From Kitagawia praeruptora (lineage: Eukaryota; Streptophyta; Magnoliopsida; Apiales; Apiaceae): a DNA stretch of 64,000 nucleotides. The stretch is from NCBI GenBank assembly GCA_037693485.1, contig CM075353.1, positions 57,654,501-57,718,500 of the forward strand, in the 5' to 3' direction. Positions 30,224 to 41,180 of the stretch are shown in pieces (the first letter of the stretch is position 1; each line of letters opens with the position of its first letter). The translations under genes were made by a program, and so were the position numbers. A model generated the notes under the pieces. The model searched no databases. It was given only the letters and a program-made list of their open reading frames with translations, and was not told the origin of the DNA.

Positions 30224-32491
30224 ATGGGTCCGTCGATGACAACTCAACGATTGGGGTTTTTGGAGGCAAAAATGGCGAATATGGAGGAAGAGTTGAAAGC
30301 GATGGTGAGCACGATGGTGGATAAGGCGGTAGAGGCGATGCGCCATTCGATGACGGAGATAGTGATGGAGGGTCAGGCGGTGGCTGCGAAGAAACTAGGG
30401 GCGGACTTTGAAGCCATGACAGCACGGTTAGAGGGCAGATTAAATCGCAGTCGCGAGTACCACGAGAATGTCATGAACACTTTGCGGAATGAACAAAAGA
30501 AGTTTCAAACAGAGGTCCGAACTACACCGTTTGACAAACAGCCGTGCACGGTGGAGCCATTAGACGGCAGTTATTCTCATGTACTAAGCCAACCTCATAC
30601 CTCTCTTTTAGGGCATGTTTCTCAGAATTTTGGGGGAAGTGAGTTAGGATTTGGGGGAGGAATGATGGGTAGTGTGGGGGTGAACGGTGGAGGTTCAGGA
30701 GGTACAGGAAATGGGATGAATCAGAATTGGCGATATAGAAAACTCAATATGCCCATCTTCGATGGTACAGATCCCGATGGGTGGGTGTTGAGAGTTGAGC
30801 GATACTTTGGGTTTTATCGCCTCACGGAGGCTGAGATGTTAGAAGCGGCGGCTGTGGCCATGGACGGGGATGCGTTGCGGTGGTACCAATGGGCCAATAA
30901 CAGACAACCAATTCGGAGATGGGCCGATTTGAGAAAATTTATTTTGAGACAGTTTCGCTCGGTAAGTGGGGGGTCACTGTATGAACAATGGCTGGCCACC
31001 GTTCAAACTAGCACCGTGGTGGATTATCAAAAGAAATTCATAGAAACTGCGGCCCCATTGGAGGGTGTTTCTGAAGAGGTGTTGGTGGGACAGTTTGTTA
31101 ATGGTTTAAAGGAGGAAATAAAAGTGGAAGTGAGGATGTTACACCCAATTAATTTGGACCATGACATGGAGTTGGCCATTCGAGTAGAGGACAAGCTGAG
31201 GGTAGTAAACAAGAAGGTGGGGGTAAGTTCATTCCGGAGTGGGTCTTACTCCGTTTACAGTCGAGCCCCTAGCTCGATGCAATCAAGTGCAAGTGGACAT
31301 TTGAGCCTACCAGTAGCAAGGGGTTGGGGTCCTGGTTCTCCCGAGTCTCAAACATCGGAACCTAGCCCGAGGTCGACAGTTAGCTCTACTGGGTCGAGTG
31401 GTGGTGTGAGACGTTTAACAGAAAAGGAATTACAAGACAAAAGGGCGAAGGGACTGTGTTATCGATGTGATGCGAAGTGGGTAATGGGACATCGTTGCAA
31501 AAAGAAAGAATTAAGTGTTATGTTGATTGAAGAAGAGGAGGAGGGAGAATTGAATAGTGAAGAAGGGGATGCCTCACTGGGTCAAATAGAGGATGCCTTG
31601 ACAGAAGTGTCATTAAATTCTGTCATGGGACTCTCTAACCCCAAAACAATGAAGTTGAAAGGATTGATCGGAGAATTAGAAGTGGTGGTCATGATTGATC
31701 CCGGGGCCACTTATAACTTTATCTCATTGAGTACGGTGGCTTCGGGGGGACTTACAGTCATAGAGTCAGGTGGTTTTGGTGTGTCCTTGGGGAACGGAGA
31801 GGCCATACGGGGTGAAGGAGTTTGCAAGGAAGTAACAGTTCAGTTGGATGGGGGAATTGAAGTGGTGGAGGATTTCTTGCCTCTCAAATTAGGGGGGACT
31901 GATGTAATCCTAGGTGTGCAGTGGCTCGAGAAGCTAGGAACGGTTTTAACCAACTGGAAGACTCAAGTTATGAAGTTCGAATGGAAGGGTGAAGCAGTGA
32001 CGTTGGTTGGGGATCCCTCGTTGGTCAGGGCCCAAATTTCTTTAAAGTCCATGTTAAAGACTTTACGCAAGCAAGGGGGTGGTTTCTGGGTGGAATGTAA
32101 TCAAATGGATGGGGAGAAAGAAGGAACAGAACAAGGTAAGGGACAGAATTATGAGATTCCAGGAGCTACCGAGGAGACGGTTTGTAAGAATGCTGGGGTT
32201 TTTGTGGAGCCTGTGGGATTACCCCCTGTTCGAAACCATGAACATTCGATTGTGTTAAAAGATGGCAGTAACCCGGTGGGAGCTCGACCGTATAGATACC
32301 CGCAATGTCAAAAGGATGAGATTGAAAAGCTGATTTCAGAAATGCTAACGGCTGGAATAATTAAGCCTTCTACCAGTCCGTACTCAAGCCCCGTGATATT
32401 AGTGAAAAAAAGAGATGGGTCGTGGAGGTTTTGTGTTGACTACCGGGCTCTAAATAAAGAGACCGTGCCTGATAAAGAAGAGGATAACTAG
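30224..32491 (+). pseudogene. Truncated gypsy gag-protease-RT polyprotein
   Basis: An open frame begins MGPSMTTQRLGFLEAKM. A coiled-coil start is followed by the gag core (LNMPIFDGTDPDGWVLRVER, ALRWYQWANN, LRKFILRQF, FVNGLKEEIKVEV) and a knuckle-like CYRCDAKWVMGHRC. The protease region reads MIDPGATYNFIS; the usual D-S/T-G is D-P-G, so protease is probably inactive. RT begins at PYRYPQCQKDEIEKLI and runs to FCVDYRALNKETVPDK, where the deletion joins it to LTR sequence and a stop. Catalytic RT, RNase H and integrase are lost. Confidence 0.88.
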
Positions 32492-32686
32492 GGTGGGAAT
32501 TGGGGAAGGATGGCTATGGTATGATTTGTGTATTTTATTTTCATAGTAAACCTTAGGAGCGACTGGCTGCTCAAAACGCCAGATATCTTGTAGTTTCTCT
32601 TTGATAACGTTTGTCCTGTTAATTTGAGTACAAGAAACCACTGTTATTTCCAATTGATTATCGTATATTATAGTTTGTGCATCTCA
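32482..32686 (+). repeat. 3' LTR remnant, 205 bp
   Basis: Corresponds to 29994-30198; the first 136 bp are missing at the pol/LTR deletion junction. Confidence 0.9.
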
Positions 32687-35113
32687 TAAACCCTTGTCTT
32701 GTGAAGGATGTAAATCATTAGGCCACTCTGTAGGGCTTGCTCTGTCTCAAAAAGAATTTGGGTTCAGAAAGAACAAAAAGAGCAAGAGCAAGTTAATAAT
32801 GCTAAGAACCTGGAAGAAACTCAAGCTCATGTTGAGCCCGTTAAAGAAGCTGAAGGTTCTTCTAGAACTGTAAACTTAGAGCCATAACCTAGAGAGGACA
32901 ACGGAGCCTCTGTTAAATCTGAGGAACCAGTTCGAGAGGACGATGAAGGCTAGACTGAAGTCAAGAGGAAGAACAGGGCTAGCTCTCCATCTTTCGATGA
33001 CATATCCCCTTCTCCGCCCAGGGCCTTCAAGAATCTTAAGAGAGTGGATGAAATTGATACTAAGCGAGCTGCAGATACAATGCAAGATCAGTTTAAGGGC
33101 CTCTCAAAATCTCAAGTCAAAAAGCTCAAGCTTAAAGAGAACCAGCAATCTCCGGGGCTAGTAGGCCCTCCACCTACCTAGTTTTATGGATATTTGTTCC
33201 TATAACACGAGGGTCTTGCATAATAAATTAGCATTTATCAAGGATTTTTTTAATGTAACTAATTTTAGCCTTTGTGCCCTCCTTGATACTCGTGTTAAAT
33301 TAGAGGATGTTGTCTTTTTGTCGTCTAAAGTTTCTTCTAAGTTTAATTTGATCTTTCAATATGATCATCATAGTAATGGTAGAGTGTGGTTTGGTTGGGA
33401 TCCCTCTCTTTGGATAGTTAACCTTGTGTCTTCATCCATCCAGCATATCACTTGTACAGTGTCTAATATTAATGGTCTTCACATTTCTGTGGTCTCTATG
33501 GTGTATGCCTCTAATGACTCAGTCTCAAGGCGATCTCTATGGTCAGAATTGGTTTCTATCCAGAATCTTATCACAGTCAATGATGTCTGCCCTCCTTGGT
33601 GCTTAATGGGTGATTTCAACACTTTTCTTCATCCTTAAGAAACCAGTGGCCCTATGCCTAAACGAATGAGTGGCATTATTGAGTTTAAGGAATGTTTCCA
33701 TAACTTGGGTCTTACTGATCTTCACTACGAAGTGGAAGTTTTTACGTGGTGGAATAGTAATATATCCAAACCTCTATATTGTAAGCTTGATAGGGATCTT
33801 GTAAATGATTCTTGGTTGAAACACTTTGATCTGTCTCAGGCTAATTTCCTTAATAGGGGCCTCTCAGATCATTGTCCAGCTGTCATTCTCTTGGGTTTGC
33901 AAAAGGAAATTATCAAAAAGCCTTTCCAGATTTTTAATCATCTACTTGATCATAAGGATTTTCTGGCCACTATAGCTGAAGCCTGGAATGGTAATTTAAT
34001 AGGTGATCCCTGGTATGTTCTCACCTATAAGCTGCGTAAGGTAAAACAAGCTCTTAAACTTCTTAATAAATCTGTGGGGAACCTTCATGATAATGTGGTT
34101 TCTGCAAGAAATGCCCTTAACTCCTTTCAACTAAGTCTGGGACAAGACCCTACTAGAGATCAACGAGCAATAAAGTCTAAGCTCATTCAAGCGCTTTCTA
34201 AGGCTTCAACTGATGAGGAGATCATATTAAGTCAAAAATCTCGTATTAACTAGCTTGCTAAGGGAGATGGCAACAATAGATTCTTTTTCAACTCTTGTAA
34301 AGGAAGATGGAACACTAACAAAATAGTTAGTATTCAAGATGCAGATGGTCAAGTTCACACTGCTCACAAAGGCATCTCGGAAGTGGCTATTAAGCACTTT
34401 CAAGGCCTTCTTGGCCAATCTCATGATGTTGAGAATTTTCCTACTGAAGTGAATCTTAATAGGTTATCAGATATTCAGGTGGAAGATATGGAAAAACCTT
34501 TCACTCAGGAAGATATTCTAAACACCTTAAAAGCTATTGCCAAGAACCGTAGTCCATGTCCTGATGGGCTATCTTCGGAAATTTTTATCAAGGCTTGGAG
34601 TATAGTAGGGGATCAAGTAACTGCTGCTATTCTTCACTTCTTTGAAACTGGGCACATGCCTCGTATGATTAACTCCACTACTTTGGCCTTAATTCTTAAA
34701 GTTACTCAGTTTAGGCCAATTTCCTATTGTAATGTAATTTACAAAGTCATATCTAAACTGCTTGCGCTATGAGGATGAAAACGGTCATGCCCAGCTTAGT
34801 ATCTCAAAATCAAGCAGCATTCATTCCTGGTAGCAATATAGGAGATAATGTGATGTTGGCTCAATCACTATGTCATGACTACCATTTAAACCAAGGTACG
34901 CCCAGATTTGCTTGTAAACTAGACATTTGCAAGGCATTTGATTCGTTAAATTGGTCCTTCCTCTTCAATACTCTTCAGCATTTGGGATTTTCTTAAAAAA
35001 TCATAAACTGGCTAAGAGGCTGTGTCACAACATGTATGATTTCAGTCAAGATAAATGGTGCTCTAGAAGGTTATTTCCAGGCCAAATCAGGGCTTCGTCA
35101 AGGTGACCCCCTG
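32687..35113 (+). pseudogene. Split LINE, piece B: CCHC, endonuclease and RT start
   Basis: It opens with KPLSCEGCKSLGHS, the ORF1 knuckle, then the basic ORF1 end (to about 33180). ORF2 starts MDICSYNTRVLHNK at 33186; GRVWFGWDP, MGDFNTFL and GLSDHCPAV mark the endonuclease. Stops at about 33636 and 34251 (a Trp position) interrupt it. RT follows with KNRSPCPDGLSSEIF, FRPISYCNVIYK, NQAAFIPGSNIGDN and GLRQGDPL. It is cut inside the RT motif DPLSPYLF at 35113 by the Tekay insertion. A frameshift at about 34770 and a stop near 34995 confirm decay. Confidence 0.9.
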
Positions 35114-36194
35114 TGTAATAACCATAAAATTCTCATAACATTTTGAGTCTCTTTCCTTATTATATTATCTTATATTTAAATTCTGTTTTAATTATTATTA
35201 GGAATGCGTGCGAGTAATTAAAATTTTTTTTTGGTGCATTATTAGACTCTGAGAATTGTTAGTGACCGCTACATTTCTATTAAATTTCGTTATTATTATT
35301 AAAGTATGAAATTCGAGCCTCATTAAAGTAATCATAATTATCTCCACTTTGATTATTATGGCATTTTATTTAATATGCGCTCAATATTATAATTAGGATT
35401 TTAGAGTTGTTAGCAAGTATTAGTGCTATTCTATTATTTCTTATTAATCCATAATGTAGATCATATTAAAATATCACTTGAGTAGAACTTGAGCCCAAGA
35501 GAATGTGTAGCCCAATTATGTTAAAAATAGCCCACTAGTAGTCCCATCAATTAAGTGTGTATTGGGCTATATAGATAATAGTAATTAATTAGTATGCCTT
35601 GTAATTAATTAAGAGCCCAAGCCCAAGTCCTCGAATTATATTAAGATATATAATCAAGATTCACAATCTCACCTCTCATATCTTTCTTGTTCACCGAGAC
35701 CAAAAAAAAACAACAAACACACTCTCTATTTTATTTCCTCTCCAACCAAACTTGAAAATTCTATATATACTAGATTTTAATCTTGATCTTGCATGCAATC
35801 ATATCATTGAGAAGAGGGATTTAAGCTCTACATTTGGACATATATATTATAGGGGTTTCAAGGAATTTTTGTTTTAATCAAAGATCAAAACTTGAGTTTT
35901 CAAAAAGGGTATGAGATTTTTGTGATTTAAACCCCTTTTATTTTGTGTATAATAAGCTTTGATTGTGTTTTTTTTATGCATGCCTATAAATTTAGGTTTT
36001 ATTGTTTTACATTTGGGGAAAAATCAAAGAATTGTGTTAATGGTTATTTTGGTGTTGGATCATTTTAATTTGGGGATTTTATTTATGAGGAGCCCTAGTA
36101 ATTGTGTTTGTGTGGGTTGCATGTCGGGGGAGGGGGAGAGATACGCCCCCACCGGCGGTGGCGGTGGTGTTGTTGTTGAATCGGAGTCGGGGAG

Positions 36195-36521
36195 AGATTG
36201 ATGGAGGCAGAGAGATGAGGGTGAAGGGAGTAGAGAAGAGAGACGAGAGGAACGAGGGAGGTCGAGAGGGAGACCGGCGAAGAGAGAGAGAGATGAATCG
36301 AGGGAGAGAGATAGAGGCGGAAAGAAAGAGAGGAGCGGAGGGAGAGAGATCGACGACAGAGAGAAAGAGATCGAGGGAGAGTACAGGGATTGAGGGAGAG
36401 AGAGATGTCGGAGAAGGGAGTGAGGCGGCGGAGACAGAGAGAGATGAGAGAGAGATGGTGGCGAGAGAGTGAGAGAGAAAACGAGAGAAGGGAGGAGAGA
36501 GATGAGAGTTTCGAGAGAGAG

Positions 36522-36556
<35 letters not shown>

Positions 36557-36590
36557 AGAGAGAGAGACGATGATAGAGGGGGAAGCCGCC
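36195..36590 (+). repeat. Purine-strand tract, (GA)n-rich, 5' LTR
   Basis: About 400 bp in which nearly every base on the plus strand is G or A, including a run of about 14 GA units near 36525-36553. Open frames here (Arg/Glu repeats on one strand, Ser/Leu on the other) are composition artefacts. Confidence 0.85.
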
Positions 36591-37264
36591 GGCGCCGCCA
36601 TGGCGTCCGGCCGGCGACCCGAGGAGGAAGAAGTCGATGGGGGTGGAGGGATTTTGTAATATTTTATTCTTTTGTTTTTTGTTATTATTGTTAATATTAA
36701 GCAATTAGTTGTTAATTGATAATCATGAGAATTAATTGTGATTTGGATCCACAATAAAATGGTCATATTTTTTTTAATTTGTTTTAAAAATAAAAGCATC
36801 ATTAAATTGCATTAAGGTTGATTAAAAAAAATGGTGATTGTGATTTTAGGAAGAAAAAGGTAATTTGTACTTATTATTTGTTAAAAAGAGAAATTTAAAG
36901 TTAGTGGACTTGGAAATTAGGGTTGTTTAATAGGAATACTTTTTCCAAAAAGGGATAATATTAATCATGAATTTAAATTGGACTCTTGCCCTATTTTAAT
37001 TTACCAACGTAATGAGGGTGATGTCTTAAAAGAGAATTAATTGATTTAGAAAGTGCGAATAAGCAATTTATTTTAAATTAGAGAATTTCGCTATTAAATG
37101 AAGAATTTAGATAATTAGTGGTAATTTTTGCACAAAACCCTTTTCACTCAGTTTATTCGAGATATGTTGTTAAATAATTAAATCAGTGTCATATACTTAG
37201 GATTAATTAGAGACCTTTAATTGAGAGATTTTATTACGAATAATTGTATTTGTGTTGCACAGTG

Positions 37265-37272
37265 TATAAAAA
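37265..37272 (+). promoter_or_regulatory. Candidate TATA box of the Tekay 5' LTR
   Basis: GTGTATAAAAACCCG is the best TATA-like sequence in the LTR interior and is conserved in the 3' LTR (47950-47957). Position alone does not prove promoter use. Confidence 0.35.
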
Positions 37273-39146
37273 CCCGAGACATTAATATTAATAGATAAAC
37301 GCGAATAGAGCCTCCATTTAATTTTATTATATTTTTCGAATAAGGCATAGATGAGACTTTTAACTTACAAGAATATTCCCTTTTACTTGTTCGAGAATTA
37401 TGTGATTACCAAATGTCATGATTATCGATACTACTTGACCCTACGAGATTAAATTCTTAATCGAGCACTGAAATTATTTTGATAATTATTATAGAGTTTT
37501 CCCTTTCCGGGAACTGAGACGTTTGCTCGCGGTTAGCGCTCTTTTAATTTTCTGGTAATCGTTTAACGTCGAGACAGAGGCAAGTTCATTCCTACCCTAA
37601 TTCTCGGAAATTTTGTATTTCTGTTCGTATTATTTCATTCCATATTTATTTTCGAGCTACCAATTTTGAGATTTATTTGCTGCTCCTTATGATACAATAA
37701 TTTCTTTTTGAGTATTATTTTTCGTTAAACATTACGATACTGTCAAATTAGTTTACTTGCGAAATACGATCCCTATAAGCGTAGAAGCAATTTCGTTGCT
37801 ATCGGGTCGGTCTCTTTGATTCGAGACGACTATTTATTTCGATTCAGTGGAACTATTCTCATTCATTCGAGATAGTTAAATTCATTCTTTTTAGTCGGAT
37901 TTATTGTACAAATTCGACAACGTTTATTGACTATCTTTTAATTGGTTCATCGTTCGAATCAATCAATAGGGATTATGCTATATAAAATCTGTTAGAGTTT
38001 TACTCTTGTATCGAATGAAGAATATTCTATTTAACGTTCATCAATTTGGAGTATTACAATTATTCGAGTAGTACTACTTGTTCAGTACGACTCGTTTTAT
38101 TTCATTTTGAGACTATCCTCATTGTTTCGAGATAGTTGCCTTTCTTGTCAAAGGTTGGCACTTTGTTCGTGTCAACCAATTAAAGTATGTTTATTGAGAG
38201 TTTACATTAGTCCATTGTTCGGATTGGTGATACATCGAGTAAAACTGGTAGTCCGCCAGATCAGTTAAATATTTTCCTGTGAAGTTTATCTACAAATGTC
38301 AGTTCATTAAATATTCGGGAATTTTGTATTCTACTGGTCAATTTTGGGAAAGAGGCCCATTTTAGAGAAAAAGAGAGACTCGTGATCCGTTTTAAGGACA
38401 CGAGAATATTTAGGCACTATGATGCCAGGGTTGATATAATCACCCACTATGATGCTAGCATTCATACTATATATTATATTCGTTGATATCGTATTGTAGC
38501 CGTGATCGGGCGAAGTGCGGTGTCATTGGAGGACGGTATTCCCGGTCGGATAGTTGATCGCCCCGCCGAGATACCGAAAGGATGGAAGACCAGTTATTCT
38601 TTTATCATGAGTCATCAGAGTTTCACAAAAAGAGTCATTTCGAGTATTTCTATTTCGAGACGAGTCTTGAGTCAAAGTTTTCCGAGTTTGTTATCTTATC
38701 AGTTTTATTTAAATTCGAGTATTTTCTTTCGGTATATATTACTATATTTATGTACCGAGCCAGGAGAGAATTTGCTGAGCACCATAGTTGCTCACTCTTG
38801 CTTTACAACATTTGTTCAGCTGTCAAGATGGAGAAAGGCGAGACATCCAGCCAGAGAAACAAAGGGAAGGAGATAGCTCCAGGCTATGCTGACAAGGACT
38901 AGAATGGCCAGCTAAAACCTTTTATCTTTTCTATCTTTATAGAATTTCGAAGGATTTTTATTCGGAGATGTAATAAGCGTTTTGTAATAAAGTGTGAATC
39001 CGATCTTGGATCTGTGGAGTGGGACTGTTCCGCTCCGTTGTAATAAAGATTTTATTATTATCGAGCTAACGTGTGTTGCAGGATGCTGAGACCTGATGTG
39101 GCGACCCGGGTCCCCGGACAGGGCAGATTTGGGGGCGTCACTGCGT

Positions 39147-39158
39147 TGGTATTAGAGC
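39147..39158 (+). other. Primer-binding site, tRNA-iMet type (one change)
   Basis: TGGTATTAGAGC lies a few bases after the 5' LTR; the common form is TGGTATCAGAGC. Confidence 0.8.
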
Positions 39159-39340
39159 GTTAGTTATATTTTAGGAATCGTACGAGCGAGCCTAAAATTA
39201 TAACGCGACGTAAGAGTTTAGAGATATATTGCGATGTTGAGATTTTAGCACTAAGTGCCTTTCACCTGTATATAAGTATATCTATATAAGTATCTAATCG
39301 ATTAGAACCTGTTGTGACCGATGTTCCTTGTACTTTGTAG

Positions 39341-40357
39341 ATGACTACTTCAGGACTTGATGATTTCCGCTCAGCTAGAGACAGATCTCCTACACCTTAC
39401 CCTCAGGGACCCCTAGATCCCAGCTCAGGTTCAGACAGCGACCCGTCTGAGGAGATTGTACCGATGGACAGCGATTCAGAGGACTCTTCTATCAGGATTC
39501 TTACACCTTCTCCACCTCATGTGATAGATTTGGTAGATTCTCCTGTGCCAGTGATTGACTTAGAGGCACCTACTCCAGAGATTGAGCAGCCAGCTCAGAT
39601 TCCAGATTCTACCATGACTGCAGAGACTACTCTTCTGTATACTCCCGAGATGTTCAGATTTGAGACCCCAGAGCTGATTACTTCTGAGCCGATTGATGAG
39701 GGCCAGCTTTCGCCCGTCCGTACTGAGACTTTACCCAGCTTATCTGCTCTAGTGTCTAGAGTGGATACCCTTACCAGAGTATCAGCTTTTGCTGATTTGT
39801 TTGCTACTCCAGTTCCATTGTATGCTTCGACTCCGACAGTCCCTACTATACCTGACTACATGTTTCCACCTGTCAGTGTTACTCCTGCATGTGATACTGC
39901 ACCATCTGCACCTACCATACATGCACCTGTTTCTGCTCAGCCTCCAGTGGCTGCTGCTACTGCTGCTATGCCACCTGCTCCTTCTGAGCATCCTGTTGTG
40001 GCCGGAGAGACGGTTCCATGGCATATCCATCATACCCTGTTCCAGCAGTACCGTTGGTTGTGGTCTCGTTATGAGGAGATCTTTGCTACTAGGGATGGTA
40101 TTCTTCGACTTTTGTCTGTTCCAGATCCCCTTGCCGTGCATTATGGAGGTAGTCTGTTGGTGAGAGACATACCTATGGAGATTGTGCATCAGATAGCCCT
40201 GACTGTGTTGACCGGGCTTCAGACTGACTTAGCTGCTTTGCCATCATCTAGTACCGGACAGATTGATCGTACCAGAGTTTCTACCTTGATCTCAGACATC
40301 ATTGCAGAGTTCCATAGGAGGGTGGGCGAGATGTTTGCCCGTGATGGTTCGACTTGA
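39341..40357 (+). CDS. Pre-gag ORF of the Tekay element, 338 aa, unknown function
   Basis: Uninterrupted from MTTSGLDDFRSA to a TGA stop, between primer site and gag. Residues 1-85 are acidic and Ser/Pro-rich (SGSDSDPSEE, DSDSEDSS) and contain VIDLVD (61-66) and VIDLEA (71-76), which match SUMO-interacting motifs beside acidic serine clusters. Residues 85-215 are Pro/Ala/Thr-rich and likely disordered. About 222-335 looks like a helical domain (WHIHHTLFQQYRWLWSRYEE, IIAEFHRRVGEMFARDGST). There is no known retrotransposon enzyme signature. The ATG directly follows TTGTACTTTGTAG, which resembles a splice acceptor. An open frame in a young element suggests it is or was expressed; its role is unknown. 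Confidence 0.75.
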   Translation: MTTSGLDDFRSARDRSPTPYPQGPLDPSSGSDSDPSEEIVPMDSDSEDSSIRILTPSPPHVIDLVDSPVPVIDLEAPTPEIEQPAQIPDSTMTAETTLLYTPEMFRFETPELITSEPIDEGQLSPVRTETLPSLSALVSRVDTLTRVSAFADLFATPVPLYASTPTVPTIPDYMFPPVSVTPACDTAPSAPTIHAPVSAQPPVAAATAAMPPAPSEHPVVAGETVPWHIHHTLFQQYRWLWSRYEEIFATRDGILRLLSVPDPLAVHYGGSLLVRDIPMEIVHQIALTVLTGLQTDLAALPSSSTGQIDRTRVSTLISDIIAEFHRRVGEMFARDGST

Positions 40358-41180
40358 CTTGCTGCTGCTGTTGACTTAGCATAGTCTCTTTGGTTTCAGG
40401 GGATGTCATATATCTACGCTTGCGCATTCCCATCTTTTGGTTAGCATGTATATTATAGCTAGTGGTGACCCGCTTTTTGTATGGCGTCATGATAGATCTT
40501 TCAGCATAGGGTGCACATATTCTGTTGATCGATGTATTCGATGTAGTTGACTTTATGCCCAGCTTGTTGGGTAGTTATCTTATTATCTTCCGTACTAGCA
40601 TGATAGTAGATGTTCCACGATGTATTTATATTCTGATGATGGGTCTGTACTACTATGCCGTGTGTATTCGGTATTATGACGTGGTCTGTACCAGTATGGT
40701 ACCTTGTGATATATATATTGTGATCTGCTAGTAGTACTACTGCTTTACTTTATCTGTTATAGGACTGTGTTATACTAGAAGAGCATGCTAGATCATTTCC
40801 CTGCTACTCCTGTTATAGTGAATTTCTTTTTAGATACTGCGACTTAAAATGAGTTTCAAAAAAAAAAAAAAAAAAACTTTCGAAAACAAAGATTAAGACG
40901 ACGATTGAGTTTTAGAGCTTAAAGATTTTTATACAAGAATTTCCAATAAAACCTGAATTAGTTCTTTTCACGAGCACCCTGAATTTTTTTTATAAGGAAA
41001 AAGGAGAAACTGTTTTATAAACGGACAAGAGAAAAACCATGATTTTGAGTATGGTTTATTTTTGAGAAACCAGAGGTTTTGACTAAGTAGATAATTTTGA
41101 ATAACTGTGCCAGCAATGGTGTCATATAATTGCATACCTGTGATATAACGTACCATATTGTTTTCGCTCTTATAGAAAAA
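40358..41180 (+). other. Leader between pre-gag ORF and gag
   Basis: About 820 bp non-coding with an A19 run (40858-40876). It ends GCTCTTATAGAAAAAATG, a splice-acceptor-like sequence just ahead of the gag-pol start. Confidence 0.6.

Larger units (their letters stand above)
29858..32686 (+). mobile_element. Internally deleted Ty3/gypsy element inside the LINE
   Basis: The 5' LTR is 29858-30198 (TGTAAT...CTCA), the tRNA-iMet primer site 30201-30212, then gag, protease and the beginning of RT. Pol stops abruptly at 32481 and joins the LTR at its internal position 137, leaving a 205-bp 3' LTR remnant (32482-32686). The target duplication is TAGAC (29853-29857) / TAAAC (32687-32691). The deletion removed most of pol and 136 bp of the 3' LTR. 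Clade is uncertain; the gag zinc motif and short LTR suggest a small chromovirus. Confidence 0.9.
35114..39142 (+). repeat. 5' LTR, about 4.03 kb
   Basis: Unusually long. It contains a purine-rich tract (about 36200-36590), a GC-rich patch (36590-36650) absent from the 3' LTR, and TATAAAAA near 37265. A 106-codon frame at 38582-38902 is present in both LTRs but has no recognisable domain. The final bases read GTCACT here and GTCACA in the 3' LTR. Confidence 0.92.

Noticed and set aside
36095..36802. Long open frames on both strands in the GA-rich LTR tract (and 46814-47488)
   Set aside because: They encode only Arg/Glu or Ser/Leu repeats produced by the purine-strand composition, with no domain.
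38502..38902. Overlapping 106-137-codon frames in both Tekay LTRs
   Set aside because: Present in both LTRs simply because the LTRs are near-identical; no recognisable domain or start context, so not called as genes.
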